NCBI RefSeq assembly: GCF_001881565.1
Contig: NZ_MPDJ01000003.1
Location: 237,109 to 301,108, forward strand
Length of the DNA: 64,000 bases
Reading direction: 5' to 3'
Source of the DNA: Eisenbergiella tayi
GTDB taxonomy: Bacteria; Bacillota; Clostridia; Lachnospirales; Lachnospiraceae
Position numbers and translations under genes: made by a program. Each line of letters starts with the position of its first letter. Position 1 is the stretch's first letter. The notes beneath the pieces were generated by a model. That model was given only the letters and a program-made list of their open reading frames with translations, ran no database searches and had not been told where the DNA came from. This document shows positions 36,008 to 46,489 of the stretch, piece by piece.

Positions 36008-37697
36008 CAGAACCATTTTCAGGGTTATGGATAAGGAAACAACGGATACGATTCATCCCGATGAAAGGAAAAGCGCATATCTGCTTCCACGCAGGATTGT
36101 GTGGAAGCAGGGGAGGATAAGCAATGAAGAGGTGCTCCTGAAGGAAAGGGAATCCCAGATATCTCTGGCGGCATGGGACGACTGTGTAATGGACAGCACG
36201 GACGGGCAGGCCTCCCTTCTGCTGGATTTCGGCTATGAGATCCACGGCGGTATCCGCATTCTTGCCTGGAAGGACAGTACGGACAGGGGGGCGAGGGTCC
36301 GGATCCGGTTCGGGGAATCCGTAATGGAGGCCATGAGCGAACCCGGAGGGGAAGGCAATGCCACCAACGATCATGCGAGAAGGGACATCCGTACGGAAAT
36401 CGGGATGATGAGCATGAACCGGATTGGGGAAACGGGCTTCCGTTTCGTGCGAATTGATTTGGAGGAGGAGAATGCCAGCCTTTCCCTCAAGTCAATAGCT
36501 GCGGTGCTGGTATATAAGGATGCTCCCTATCTGGGCAGTTTTTCCTGCAGCGATCCGCTTCTGAACCGTATCTGGGACGTGGGAGCCTACACGGTGCATC
36601 TGAATATGCAGGAATATATCTGGGATGGAATTAAAAGAGACAGGCTGGTGTGGGTGGGAGATATGCATCCGGAAACACTGACAATCCGAACCGTTTTCGG
36701 AGCAGACGCGTCTGTTGCCAGGAGTCTGGAATTTATCAGAAAAGAGACGCCTCTTCCCGGCTGGATGAACGGAATGGCAAGCTATACCATGTGGTATGCC
36801 ATTATTGTACATGACTGGTTCATGTATACGGGTGATCTGGAATGGCTACGGAGCCAGGAGGAATACCTGGAAGGCATCAGCAGGCAGCTTTCGGAATGCA
36901 TCGATGAAAAGGGAAAGGATACGGTGACGGAAGGCCGTTTCCTGGACTGGCCGTCCAGTGACAGGCCTGATGTGGTGGACGCCGGTGTACAGGCCATTCA
37001 CCTGCTTGCGGCGGACAGCCTGCGGAAGCTGTTTATGGCGCTGGGAAAGCAGGGGTCTGCGGAGGAATGTGCGCGGGATATGGAAAGGCTGGCCTGTTTC
37101 CCGGCTGATGCGGATGGATCCAAGCAGGCTGCGGCGCTGCTTGTACTCGCAGGGCTTCGGGATGCGGAAGAAATGAACGGAAGTGTTCTTGCAGAAGGAG
37201 GCGCGGAAGGGATGTCCACCTTTATGGGTTATTATATCCTGACTGCCCGTGCGATGGCGGGGGATTATGAAGGGTGCCTTGCATGTATCCGCGACTACTG
37301 GGGCGGAATGCTGGAACTGGGAGCTACCACCTTCTGGGAGGATTTCGATGTGAAATGGATGGAAGGGGCGGCGCCTATCGACCGGTTCCCGAAGGAAGGG
37401 GAAACCGATGTGCACGGAACTTATGGGGATTACTGCTACAAGGGATACCGTCACAGCCTGTGCCATGGCTGGGCGTCCGGCGTCACCCCCTGGCTGACCG
37501 AAAATGTCCTGGGCGTCAGGATAATGGAGCCGGGCTGTACCAAGCTTGAAATAAAGCCCCACCTGGGAAATTTATCATGGGCGAAGGGAACCTTCCCCAC
37601 TCCTTTTGGCGTTGTCCATATTTCCCATAAGAAAAAGAAGGACGGCAGCATAGAGTCCAAAATAAAAGCGCCGGCAGGAGTGACCGTCATTTCCTGA
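36000..37697 (+). CDS. GH78-like alpha-L-rhamnosidase, short form
   Basis: 565 aa, start overlapping the previous gene by 8 nt. An N-terminal beta-sandwich (LLLDFGYEIHGGIRI) is followed by an (alpha/alpha)6 barrel with the GH78 signature around WDGIKRDRLVWVGDMHPE (about 203-220), containing Arg/Asp residues of the active site. The barrel continues with FWEDFDVKW, and the C-terminal beta domain ends PFGVVHISHKKKKDGS. Shorter than multi-domain GH78 enzymes. Cytoplasmic, probably trims rhamnosyl units from imported glycosides. The linkage is not resolvable. Confidence 0.78.
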   Translation: MNDRTIFRVMDKETTDTIHPDERKSAYLLPRRIVWKQGRISNEEVLLKERESQISLAAWDDCVMDSTDGQASLLLDFGYEIHGGIRILAWKDSTDRGARVRIRFGESVMEAMSEPGGEGNATNDHARRDIRTEIGMMSMNRIGETGFRFVRIDLEEENASLSLKSIAAVLVYKDAPYLGSFSCSDPLLNRIWDVGAYTVHLNMQEYIWDGIKRDRLVWVGDMHPETLTIRTVFGADASVARSLEFIRKETPLPGWMNGMASYTMWYAIIVHDWFMYTGDLEWLRSQEEYLEGISRQLSECIDEKGKDTVTEGRFLDWPSSDRPDVVDAGVQAIHLLAADSLRKLFMALGKQGSAEECARDMERLACFPADADGSKQAAALLVLAGLRDAEEMNGSVLAEGGAEGMSTFMGYYILTARAMAGDYEGCLACIRDYWGGMLELGATTFWEDFDVKWMEGAAPIDRFPKEGETDVHGTYGDYCYKGYRHSLCHGWASGVTPWLTENVLGVRIMEPGCTKLEIKPHLGNLSWAKGTFPTPFGVVHISHKKKKDGSIESKIKAPAGVTVIS

Positions 37698-37754
37698 ACC
37701 AGGATAGGAAACGGCTTGTGATACGTGCGCCCCGGGCGCACAGAGGGAGAGGGA

Positions 37755-40244
37755 ATGGAAAAGAAAATATTTCAGAAGGCAAGGCCGGTCTTTGTGCCGG
37801 GAATGGAAGCTAAGCCGGATACTTTGGCGGCATTCCGGTGTGATTTTACGGTGCAGCCTGGCAAGACCTATAAGCTGGCAATTGCCGCACATACTTTTTA
37901 CAGAGCATATATAAACGGCGTATTCCTGGGGGCGGGCCCGGCACCTGCGCCCTTTGGCATGCTGAAAGCGGACCGATACCGGCTGGAAGGGCTCAAAGAG
38001 GGGCTTAACCGGCTGGCTGTGGAGGTGATTGGTTATGTACCCTCGGAAAATAATTATGCGACACATGAGACCTCCTGTCTGATCGCCGAACTCACAGAGG
38101 AGAACAAGGTGATCTGCGCAACAGGGGACGCCGGCTTTACCTGCGGCCTCCTGACACAGAAGGACTGTGAAGCGGAGACCCTGTCCTTTGGGCGGAGAGT
38201 CCCTCTTGAGGCCTATCATCTGGATGAGGCATATACCGCGTGGAGGACAGGAGCAATTCCCGGGGCAGCCGCCTGCCGGGAGACAGGAGAAGAGAGGATA
38301 ATCAGGGAAAGAGGCACGGCCATGCCGGATTTCAGCATTCGGGAAGGCTTTCGGATGCTTGGAATTTACAGTCTCCGGGAACGCCCGGAAGAATGGAAAG
38401 CACAGAGCTGGTGGGAATCGGATGCCTATATTGCCCGCTGCGGAGGAGAGGGGATGAAGCGGCCCGCGTACGAAGATTCCCTTCTGGAAGATACGGTTTA
38501 TGAGGGAAGGCTGGAGGAAGAAAAAGGCACGGACGGCAGATGCATCTATAAGCTTTCCGGACACGAAGCTCCCGCGGCTCTGGAATTTGTTATGGAAGAG
38601 GCGGAAACGGGATTTATCGGCATTGCCTTTTCATCGGAAGGGCCGGTCACGGTGGATATTCTCTGGAATGATTATCTGGACGGCCGCGGACTGCTTCCGG
38701 TAAAAGCGGATAACGTTAACCGCGTGATACGTCTGTATTCGGAGGGCGGAAGCTTTGCCTTTGAAGCGATGGAGCCGCATTTCCTGAAATACATCAAGGT
38801 TATATTCCGGGGAGGAAAACGTGTTTCCCTGGATCGGCTTTATGTGCGCACCTATCATTTCCCGGATTCCCCGGCATCCGGTTTTGTCTGTTCCGACAAA
38901 GAAATGAACCGCATTTATGAAGGGGCAAGAAGGACTCTGCTGACGAATTCCCTGGCGTTTTTCCTGGATTCCCCGGAGCGGGAGCGGGGAGGCTGGGCCG
39001 GTGACAGCTACTGGACGGGCAGGGCGGCAGCCATGCTGCTTTCCGATACGACCCTGGAACGCAGTATGCTAACGGATTTTCTCGCGGCGGATTACTCCGT
39101 GATGCAGGAAGGTTCGTTCCCGGCCTGCTGCAGCGGCGGAGCCAGGAAGGATCCGTGCATGATGTATTCCTGGAACCTGTTTCTGCTGCTGGAGCTGACG
39201 GATTACTACAGGAGGACCTGCGATGAGGAAATGAAGGAGGCCTACAGAGAACGTGTAAGCCTGTTCCTGGAGGCTTCCCAGGCTTATAAAAACAGCCTCG
39301 GGGTACTGGAAAACATCCCCGGCTCCATGTTCATCGACTGGTCCCAGTCCAACGATGCGTCCCATACGGCCCCCATCTGTACGGCGGCGAACGGTCTCTA
39401 TGCATTTACCCTGCAGCGCCTGGGAGAAATGTATCACAGGGCGGATTATATAGAGGAAGCGGAATGCGTCCGCACTGTGTTCCGTAAGTTTTATGATAAG
39501 GTGAAGGGCAGCAGGAACGATTTGTTCACCATGTATCCCCTTTTGCCGGATTCCATGACGGTCACGGAGGATGGATTAACGGGAAACGGCGCATACAGCG
39601 AAGCCGCGCAGTATTATTATTTCTGGACGGGGCTTCTGTCCGTAAAGGACGCGCCTGCCCTGTGGAAAATACTGAAGGAGGAATATGGCCCCTGCCCTGA
39701 AAAGTACAGAGGAACCGCACATCTGAGAGTAGGAAACTGCGGTGTGTTCTTCGGATATATGATGAGGTTCGAACTGTTGGCCCGCCATGGGGAAACGGCT
39801 TTGCTGGAAAAAGAAATGAAGCACCTGTGCGGCTATATGCTGTCACAGGATCCGGGAACCTTCTGGGAGACGCTCAGCGGAACGGACAGCAGAAACCACG
39901 GCTTCGGCGCCTATTACGGCGCGATTCTTATGCGGGTATTTCTGGGAATAGAGATTCCGAACAGGGAAAACAAAAGAGTGTGCTTCGCACCTCATCCGGG
40001 CAGCCTGCAATGGGCAAAAGGAACCATGGATACCGCGGACGGACGCATCAGCGCGTTATGGAGCCTGGGCGATGAGGGAATCCGTATGGAAATGAGCGCG
40101 CCGGAGGGCTATCAGATTGAGGCCGTCATCCCGGAGGAATACGGCTTCGCCCGCTGTATGACGGTCAATGGAGTACAGACGGACATTTCCGGCCCGATCC
40201 TGACAGGTAATAAGCTTTCTTTGGAGCTTCGCAGGAAGGAATGA
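37755..40244 (+). CDS. GH78-like alpha-L-rhamnosidase, long form
   Basis: 829 aa from ATG 37755 (GGGAGAGGG 4 nt upstream; an in-frame ATG at 37725 lacks a site). N-terminal beta domains with YRAYINGVFLGAGPAPAPFG, then the (alpha/alpha)6 barrel: FLDSPERERGGWAGDSYWTG (about 406-425) holds the GH78-like acidic residues, and FIDWSQSNDASH lies further on. Last gene of the hydrolase operon. Two GH78-like paralogues plus a GH106-like enzyme point to a rhamnose-rich substrate. Confidence 0.78.
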   Translation: MEKKIFQKARPVFVPGMEAKPDTLAAFRCDFTVQPGKTYKLAIAAHTFYRAYINGVFLGAGPAPAPFGMLKADRYRLEGLKEGLNRLAVEVIGYVPSENNYATHETSCLIAELTEENKVICATGDAGFTCGLLTQKDCEAETLSFGRRVPLEAYHLDEAYTAWRTGAIPGAAACRETGEERIIRERGTAMPDFSIREGFRMLGIYSLRERPEEWKAQSWWESDAYIARCGGEGMKRPAYEDSLLEDTVYEGRLEEEKGTDGRCIYKLSGHEAPAALEFVMEEAETGFIGIAFSSEGPVTVDILWNDYLDGRGLLPVKADNVNRVIRLYSEGGSFAFEAMEPHFLKYIKVIFRGGKRVSLDRLYVRTYHFPDSPASGFVCSDKEMNRIYEGARRTLLTNSLAFFLDSPERERGGWAGDSYWTGRAAAMLLSDTTLERSMLTDFLAADYSVMQEGSFPACCSGGARKDPCMMYSWNLFLLLELTDYYRRTCDEEMKEAYRERVSLFLEASQAYKNSLGVLENIPGSMFIDWSQSNDASHTAPICTAANGLYAFTLQRLGEMYHRADYIEEAECVRTVFRKFYDKVKGSRNDLFTMYPLLPDSMTVTEDGLTGNGAYSEAAQYYYFWTGLLSVKDAPALWKILKEEYGPCPEKYRGTAHLRVGNCGVFFGYMMRFELLARHGETALLEKEMKHLCGYMLSQDPGTFWETLSGTDSRNHGFGAYYGAILMRVFLGIEIPNRENKRVCFAPHPGSLQWAKGTMDTADGRISALWSLGDEGIRMEMSAPEGYQIEAVIPEEYGFARCMTVNGVQTDISGPILTGNKLSLELRRKE

Positions 40245-40315
40245 CACCAACGTTGTACATGTCCCAGGCTTCCGGCCGCTGCTTTACAATATGCACGAAG
40301 CCGGTACCGGCAGAA

Positions 40316-42517
40316 TCAGCCCTTCCCGTTACGGAACTGGGAAGGAGTAATTCCGATTTCCTGCTTGAATTTGCGGCGGAAGCTGGACACATTAATATAT
40401 CCTACACTTATACTGATCTGATCAATGGGCATGCTTGTATTAAGAAGCATGTCCTTTGCTTTGGCCAGACGCAGTTCCCAGAGATAATCAGAAAAATTCT
40501 TATCGAATTTCTTTTTGAAAAGATAACTCATGTAGGCGATACTCACCTCGAATTTATCCGCGAGTACGGAAATGGAAAAATCGGGCGAGGTATAGCATTC
40601 CTGCAGAATCTCCATTATCTGGGAAGCATGCACGGCAGAATTGGCATACTCCGCCTCAAAGGTGGCAAGGAGTTCATCCACATTCCGGGAAATTTCTCCT
40701 CCCTTTTCCTGATAAGGACAGCTGCGGCATAAATACAGCGTTTCAAAATAGAGATCGCTGTAATTTTTAAATTTAATATTCATCCGGTTCATGGCATTGA
40801 TGATGATAGTCAGGATATCGATCAAGACACACCGGATAAAGAAGTCGGGAAAAAGAGTTCCGTTTTCAGAGGCGCTGTCGATCTGGGAAAAGAGCTCTTT
40901 TTTCAGTTCATGGGCCTGTTTGAAATCTGGCGTTTTCAGGCATAGGGCAAGGGCATCCAGATTTTTATAAGGATAAGCCAGATTGGAAGGGGAGGGTATC
41001 AGGGGAGCGATTTCCGTATAGGAGACCACTGCGGCATCCTGCCGGTACTTATCGGCCAGCAGGGCATTTTCATAAAGGTAGGGGATTTCCAGAGGGGAGG
41101 AGGCTCCGTTGCTCACGGCCGCCGTACATCCTGTTTCCCGGCAGTAGTCCGACAGGAGAAGGCGGATGACCTCGTCCTTGTTGTCTTCGATACCCGGATA
41201 ATTTATCATGAATATCCCATGTGCTTTGCCGGCTTCCAGCAGGGCGCAGGAATTTTTATCGGGCAGGGCGTTCTCCAGATATTCCACAACCTCATTGGCA
41301 TTGAAATTTTTTCTGGGAAGGCTGATTTTAATTACAAAAATCATGTTGTCCGGTTCGTCGCTGAAAAACTGATCAATATCCATGATTCCGTTCATTTTGG
41401 AATTGCTGCTGTCGGAAACGATGGAATCCAGAATGGATTTCTGCATGGACAGCCTGTATTTATCCAGTTTTTTCTGCAGCTCCTTCTTTTCGGACAGCGC
41501 CGTGGTGAAGGCGGCGTCTATCTGATCCACATAGCTGCGGCCCGGAAGGGGCTTGTCCACCAGCTTGGTGAGCAGCCTGTGAAGGGGCCAGTAGGTGATC
41601 CGCATGGAACAAAGGATCAGGATGATCCCGCAGGCGGCCAGCAGGACCAGTATCATATAAGTATTGCGGAAGGCCAGGCTGACCTGATCCAGTATGGCTT
41701 TGTTGGAGGACAGCGCCAGCAGGGACAGATCGCTGGGAAGGCCTTTGTATACAAACATGCTGTCGTCGGAGTCAATGGGATAGCAGCCGGGTTCTTTTAC
41801 CAGGCCGTCCAGATAGGGCCGGATGGTATCCGTATGAATGCCGGAAACTATCCGGTTATCCGAGGTGACAAGGCAAACGGAGGTGATGCCGTTAAAACTG
41901 CCTGTTTCCAGGGTTGTCTGAAGATCCTTGGCACTGATGACATAGAAAATAGAGTAGGATTCCACATTGCTGTTGTAAGGCAGATAGAGAAGCAGGCTGG
42001 AGGTTTCGTCAGACAGAAAAATGAGCTGGCTTTTATTGGAGTCCGTATACTGCATCATGGGAAAAGGAAGGTAATGGGTGCCGGTATATACATAATAGAT
42101 ACCGTCCTCCTTATAAACATGCTTGCCGGAGGATAGAATACTGTCCGTTTTATTGTCCACATAGACAATGGTATCTATAAAACTGTTGCTTACCGTATAT
42201 TCATTCATGCGCTGGGCGGCCTGATAGTTATACCAGTTTTCATTTTTATAACGGGAAAGAACAAGATTGATATCATTGGAAAGAAGGGAATGCACCTGAT
42301 TGACATCCGACAGATCGTCATCGAGCTGGAGCATGACATTTGTCAGACGTTTATCGGTCTGATCCTTCAAATCCTTAAAGTAAATATGATTCAGCTGCAG
42401 GCGGACGGCGAGGAAGAAGCCAAGGAAAAGAATGCTCAGAATGATGAAATAGGATAAAAAATATTTAATGAGCGTAGTATTTTTGCTGCTTGAAAAAAGA
42501 CGGGCCGTGTATTTCAT
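40316..42517 (-). CDS. Membrane-bound AraC-family regulator with extracellular sensor
   Basis: 733 aa from ATG 42517 (AAAGGAG upstream). A transmembrane helix at about 20-42, an extracellular Cache-like region of roughly 240 residues (DKTDSILSSGKHVY), a second helix near 282-303, a cytoplasmic linker, and a C-terminal AraC double helix-turn-helix (about 635-733: FEVSIAYMSYLFKKKF, then GYINVSSFRRKFKQEIG). This one-component layout senses outside and binds DNA without a kinase. It converges on the GH operon and diverges from the importer operon, so both are likely targets. Confidence 0.88.
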   Translation of the reverse strand: MKYTARLFSSSKNTTLIKYFLSYFIILSILFLGFFLAVRLQLNHIYFKDLKDQTDKRLTNVMLQLDDDLSDVNQVHSLLSNDINLVLSRYKNENWYNYQAAQRMNEYTVSNSFIDTIVYVDNKTDSILSSGKHVYKEDGIYYVYTGTHYLPFPMMQYTDSNKSQLIFLSDETSSLLLYLPYNSNVESYSIFYVISAKDLQTTLETGSFNGITSVCLVTSDNRIVSGIHTDTIRPYLDGLVKEPGCYPIDSDDSMFVYKGLPSDLSLLALSSNKAILDQVSLAFRNTYMILVLLAACGIILILCSMRITYWPLHRLLTKLVDKPLPGRSYVDQIDAAFTTALSEKKELQKKLDKYRLSMQKSILDSIVSDSSNSKMNGIMDIDQFFSDEPDNMIFVIKISLPRKNFNANEVVEYLENALPDKNSCALLEAGKAHGIFMINYPGIEDNKDEVIRLLLSDYCRETGCTAAVSNGASSPLEIPYLYENALLADKYRQDAAVVSYTEIAPLIPSPSNLAYPYKNLDALALCLKTPDFKQAHELKKELFSQIDSASENGTLFPDFFIRCVLIDILTIIINAMNRMNIKFKNYSDLYFETLYLCRSCPYQEKGGEISRNVDELLATFEAEYANSAVHASQIMEILQECYTSPDFSISVLADKFEVSIAYMSYLFKKKFDKNFSDYLWELRLAKAKDMLLNTSMPIDQISISVGYINVSSFRRKFKQEIGITPSQFRNGKG

Positions 42518-42858
42518 AGGGTCTCCTTTGTATATCAGAAAATATATGATTATCATACAATAAATGGAAATTAGGCGCAATATCGGTGAACACTTATCCT
42601 GCCCGGGCGGACGGAACAGTTTTTAAATAATTTTTTTGTTATTTGTATGTTTACAGCGGAAATGCCGGAAATAAGCGGGGTTCAGGCGGCAAAAGAGGAA
42701 TACAGAATTTATTTGCAAATGGCAGAATCATGTATCTTGATGATATAGATTTGTAGTACCTATAATAGAGCCAGGCTCACAAAGCAATGGAGAGGCGCCT
42801 CCGAGTGACAGATGAGTGGGCATACAAAGGTTTTGACAAAAAACAGGAGGTATTACTT
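42518..42858. other. Divergent promoter region, regulator/importer
   Basis: An A/T-rich spacer between the AraC regulator and the binding protein. A promoter candidate for the importer is TTGATG (42737-42742), 18 nt, TATAAT (42761-42766). AraC half-sites cannot be identified by eye. No coding sequence is supported. Confidence 0.5.
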
Positions 42859-44490
42859 ATGAACATGAAAAAGCTTACGGCATTATTCTGTGCTTTTGCA
42901 ATGACGTTTTCGCTGACGGCATGCGGAGGAGCAAAGGAGACATCGGATGCGGCAGCGGTACCGGAAAGCAGCAAGGCGGCTGAGGGAACTGCGGACGGAG
43001 GGGCAGACACAGGGGAAAGCCAGGCATCCGGTGATGCCATAACCTTCCCTTTGGCAGAGACAAAGGAATACAGTGTATTTGCCATTTTGAATCAGGAATA
43101 CGATTTGCAGGATAATATTTCCATGCAGACCGTAACGGAAGCAGCCAACCTGAAATTTAATTTCCAATCTGTTATGGGAGCGGATTTGAAAGAAAAAAGA
43201 AACCTGGTTCTTGCTTCCGGGGAATATCCCGATATGTTTTTCAAGGCAGGCTTTGAGGCGAATGATTTGGAGAAATACGGAAAACAGGGACTGTTCCTTC
43301 CGTTAGAGGATATGATCAAACAGTATGCGCCCAATCTCAGCGCAAGGCTGGATGAAATGGACGGCTGGGATTATCTCACATCTTCAGACGGACACATTTA
43401 TTCCCTGCCGGGCATCGAGAGACAGAATGGCGCGATGACAACCTATTGGATCAATAAAAGATGGATGGATAATCTGGGCCTGCAGGAGCCGAAGAGCCTG
43501 GATGAGCTGTATGAGGTGCTGAAGGCATTCAAGGAAGAGGACGCGAACGGAAACGGGGATCCGAACGATGAGATACCTCTGACCGCAACCGATGTGGTGA
43601 AACCGGATCTGCTGCTTGCCTACTTTGGCATCCCTTATGATTATGGAACCAAAACCGCTGTGATTGACGGGGAACTGACCTATATCCCCACTTCCGAAAC
43701 CTTTAAGAAATATGTGGAATATGTGGCAAAGCTTTACCAGGAAGGGCTGCTTGACAAGAATGCATTTACCCAGAAGCATGAGCAGCAGGGAGCCATCGGC
43801 CAGTCCGGCGATGTGCTGGGAAGCTTCTTTGATGCAGGCGCATTCCTTACGGTCGGAAGAGATAACGATGACGATTACATCGCCCTCACACCCTTTGAAG
43901 ACGGGCTCTATCCCCTCGGTACCGGTATTGTTCCCGGAACCATGGTTTTGACGGACACCTGTAAGGATCCTGAGGTCCTGATCGCATGGGCGGATCAGTT
44001 CTATACGGAGGAAGGCGGTATCCTGACATGGCTCGGTATAGAAGGAAAAACCTGGCAGATGGATGAGGACGGAAACTGGGAATGGATTGTGGGCCAGGGA
44101 TACGGCGACGATATTGCGACTGTACGTTCCAGCTCTACCATTCAGGGAGCGGCATACCATCCTTCCATCCAGCCTGATTTCTGGTTTGACAAGATGTCTG
44201 AAAAGGTTGATCCGGATGAAGTATACCTGAACGGAGAAAGAGCCAAGGTCGCTGCAAAAGGTGCTGTTCCGCTGCCGATGATGCGCTACAGTGACGGCGA
44301 TGCCAAGACCATATCAACCATTAAGCCCGACATTGACGCATACATAGACCAGTACGTGGCACAGGTTGCTACCGGAGAACTCAATCTGGAGGACAGCTGG
44401 GATGAATATGTGGCAACCGTAGGAAACATGGGCGGAGGCCAGCTGGAAGAAATCTATAAAAATACCTATAAGGAAGCTATAGGAAAGTAA
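42859..44490 (+). CDS. Extracellular oligosaccharide-binding lipoprotein (LplA-like)
   Basis: 543 aa from ATG 42859 with AGGAGG 8 nt upstream; an earlier in-frame ATG at 42787 lacks a site and would spoil the signal peptide. Lipobox LTAC (Cys about 22), then a Glu/Ala/Ser linker and a large binding domain (NLVLASGEYPDMFFKAG, ANGNGDPNDEIPLTATD, the latter an EF-hand-like calcium loop seen in LplA-type proteins). First gene of an importer operon with two permeases. Confidence 0.9.
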   Translation: MNMKKLTALFCAFAMTFSLTACGGAKETSDAAAVPESSKAAEGTADGGADTGESQASGDAITFPLAETKEYSVFAILNQEYDLQDNISMQTVTEAANLKFNFQSVMGADLKEKRNLVLASGEYPDMFFKAGFEANDLEKYGKQGLFLPLEDMIKQYAPNLSARLDEMDGWDYLTSSDGHIYSLPGIERQNGAMTTYWINKRWMDNLGLQEPKSLDELYEVLKAFKEEDANGNGDPNDEIPLTATDVVKPDLLLAYFGIPYDYGTKTAVIDGELTYIPTSETFKKYVEYVAKLYQEGLLDKNAFTQKHEQQGAIGQSGDVLGSFFDAGAFLTVGRDNDDDYIALTPFEDGLYPLGTGIVPGTMVLTDTCKDPEVLIAWADQFYTEEGGILTWLGIEGKTWQMDEDGNWEWIVGQGYGDDIATVRSSSTIQGAAYHPSIQPDFWFDKMSEKVDPDEVYLNGERAKVAAKGAVPLPMMRYSDGDAKTISTIKPDIDAYIDQYVAQVATGELNLEDSWDEYVATVGNMGGGQLEEIYKNTYKEAIGK

Positions 44491-44510
44491 AAAGAATTAC
44501 AGAGAAACGC

Positions 44511-44544
44511 ATAAGGCCGCTGCGGAATGCTGTAGCGGCCTTAT
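44511..44544 (+). promoter_or_regulatory. Intercistronic hairpin between binding protein and permease
   Basis: Perfect 11-bp stem ATAAGGCCGCT/AGCGGCCTTAT with a 12-nt loop and no proper T-run. It probably protects or partly terminates the upstream transcript so that the binding protein is made in excess of the permeases. Confidence 0.65.
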
Positions 44545-44584
44545 CCTTGTCAGGAATAAAATTAAATTCAAAGGGGGAAAACCA

Positions 44585-45565
44585 ATGGCTGCAGGGACCA
44601 AGGGAAAAATGGCCAAACAGAAGAAGGCAGGATTTGCAGGAAGACAGACAGAGAGCTTGCCGGCCCGTCTGCTGAAGGACATGAGAAAAAACTGGATTCT
44701 CTATGTGATGATTCTGCCGGTGGTCGTTTATTATATTATATTTGCATATGCGCCGATTTACGGCATCCAGCTGGCATTTAAGGATTATATAGTCAAAAAG
44801 GGAATCTGGGGAAGCCCGTGGATTGGAATGGAAAATTTCACCCGTTTTTTCAGCAGCTATAATTTCGGACTGCTGCTCAAAAACACAATAGGAATCAGTG
44901 TTTACAGTATTCTGGTGGGCTTTCCCATTCCGATTGTTTTCGCGCTGATGCTCAATTATCTGAAGAACAAATATCTGAAAAAAACGGTGCAGATGGTTTC
45001 TTATGCGCCTTATTTTATCTCGACCGTAGTTATGTGCGGTATGATCACTATTTTTCTGAATCCGGATACGGGGATTTTCAATACGATCAGAGGCTTTTTC
45101 GGAATGGAAAGCGTTGATTTCCTGGGAAAACCGGAGCTGTTTAAATCGATCTATGTATGGACCGGCGTATGGCAGGGGATGGGATGGAGCTCCATTATCT
45201 ATATATCGGCCCTGTCCGGAGTGGATTACCAGCTGCATGAAGCGGCTATTGTGGACGGAGCCAACAAGCTGCAGCGGATCCTTCATGTAGATCTTCCCTC
45301 CATCAAGCCGACCATTGTCATGCTTCTGATCCTTCAGATGGGCTCCCTGATGAGCGTGGGCTTTGAAAAAGTCTTCCTGCTTCAGAATACACTGAATAAA
45401 CAGGCCGCCTCTGTTATTTCCACCTATGTATATGAAGTCGGCCTGATTAACAGCGATTATGGCTACTCCACGGCAATAGGCCTTTTCAATTCGGTTATCA
45501 ATATGATACTGATTGTTGCGGCAAACCAGATCTGTAAGAAATTTACAGAAGAAAGTCTGTTTTAG
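44585..45565 (+). CDS. Carbohydrate ABC permease, LplB type
   Basis: 326 aa; a basic N-terminus of about 35 residues precedes six transmembrane helices starting at WILYVMILPVVVYYIIF. The EAA loop reads HEAAIVDGANKLQR followed by HVDLPSIKPTIV, and the C-terminus NQICKKFTEESLF is typical of LplB proteins. It pairs with the next permease (12-nt gap). No ATPase gene is nearby. Confidence 0.9.
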   Translation: MAAGTKGKMAKQKKAGFAGRQTESLPARLLKDMRKNWILYVMILPVVVYYIIFAYAPIYGIQLAFKDYIVKKGIWGSPWIGMENFTRFFSSYNFGLLLKNTIGISVYSILVGFPIPIVFALMLNYLKNKYLKKTVQMVSYAPYFISTVVMCGMITIFLNPDTGIFNTIRGFFGMESVDFLGKPELFKSIYVWTGVWQGMGWSSIIYISALSGVDYQLHEAAIVDGANKLQRILHVDLPSIKPTIVMLLILQMGSLMSVGFEKVFLLQNTLNKQAASVISTYVYEVGLINSDYGYSTAIGLFNSVINMILIVAANQICKKFTEESLF

Positions 45566-45577
45566 GAGGGGAAAAAA

Positions 45578-46489
45578 GTGAATAAAGGAAAAACAGAAAA
45601 AATAAAGAAATCCTATTCGGACAGGGTTTTTGATATTGTCAATATCATTATTATGCTGGCCCTTCTGGTGATTTTTCTCTGGCCGCTGTGGTTTGTGGTC
45701 ATAGCCTCCTTCAGTAATCCCAACGAGGTATGGAACGGGAATGTCATCCTGCTTCCCAAAGGCTTTACCCTGTCGGCATATGAGGCCGTTTCACAATATA
45801 AGATGATCTGGACCGGTTATAAGAATACGATCATTTACACGGTGGTTGGTACCTTTATCAATCTCATTATGACCATATGTGCGGCTTATCCGCTGTCAAG
45901 AAAGGAATTTGTCCCGCGCAACTTCCTGATGTTTATATTCATGCTCACCATGTATTTCAGCGGAGGCCTGATTCCCACCTATCTGGTGGTGAGCAAAATG
46001 CATCTTCTGAATACCCCCTGGGCAATGATGATACCGGGAGCTGTTTCCATTTATAATGTCATTATAACGAGGACCTATTTTGTGAACAGCATTCCCTCCA
46101 GCCTGCAGGAGGCGGCAGAACTGGACGGAGCCAATACCTTCCAGTTCCTGATGAAAATCGTCCTTCCTCTGTCCAAGCCGATCATAGCGGTCATCGCCCT
46201 GTATTATGCCGTAGGCCACTGGAATGATTTCTTTACGGCACTGATTTATCTGAATGACAAGGAACTGATGCCGCTTCAGTCCTTCCTGAGGGATTTGCTG
46301 ATGTCCAATAAAATGAGCCTGAACAACATGCAGGGACTGGATGCCGCACAGGCGGAGGCGAAGATGCAGCTGTCACAGACCCTGAAATACAGTGCGATTA
46401 TTGTGTCCACGGTTCCGGTTCTGTGCATATATCCGTTTATCCAGAAATATTTTGTAAAAGGGGTTATGATCGGATCTGTTAAAGGCTGA
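45578..46489 (+). CDS. Carbohydrate ABC permease, LplC type
   Basis: 303 aa, GTG start with AGGAGGG upstream. Six helices, EAA loop QEAAELDGANTFQF then IVLPLSKPI, and the LplC-like C-terminus YFVKGVMIGSVKG. Completes the importer. It shares features with the permease at 6590-7489, indicating the same transporter subfamily with probably different ligands. Confidence 0.9.
   Translation: MNKGKTEKIKKSYSDRVFDIVNIIIMLALLVIFLWPLWFVVIASFSNPNEVWNGNVILLPKGFTLSAYEAVSQYKMIWTGYKNTIIYTVVGTFINLIMTICAAYPLSRKEFVPRNFLMFIFMLTMYFSGGLIPTYLVVSKMHLLNTPWAMMIPGAVSIYNVIITRTYFVNSIPSSLQEAAELDGANTFQFLMKIVLPLSKPIIAVIALYYAVGHWNDFFTALIYLNDKELMPLQSFLRDLLMSNKMSLNNMQGLDAAQAEAKMQLSQTLKYSAIIVSTVPVLCIYPFIQKYFVKGVMIGSVKG

Noticed and set aside
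41219..42136. Forward 305-aa frame opposite the AraC regulator
   Set aside because: Gly/Gln/His-rich antisense shadow; the regulator on the reverse strand is clear.
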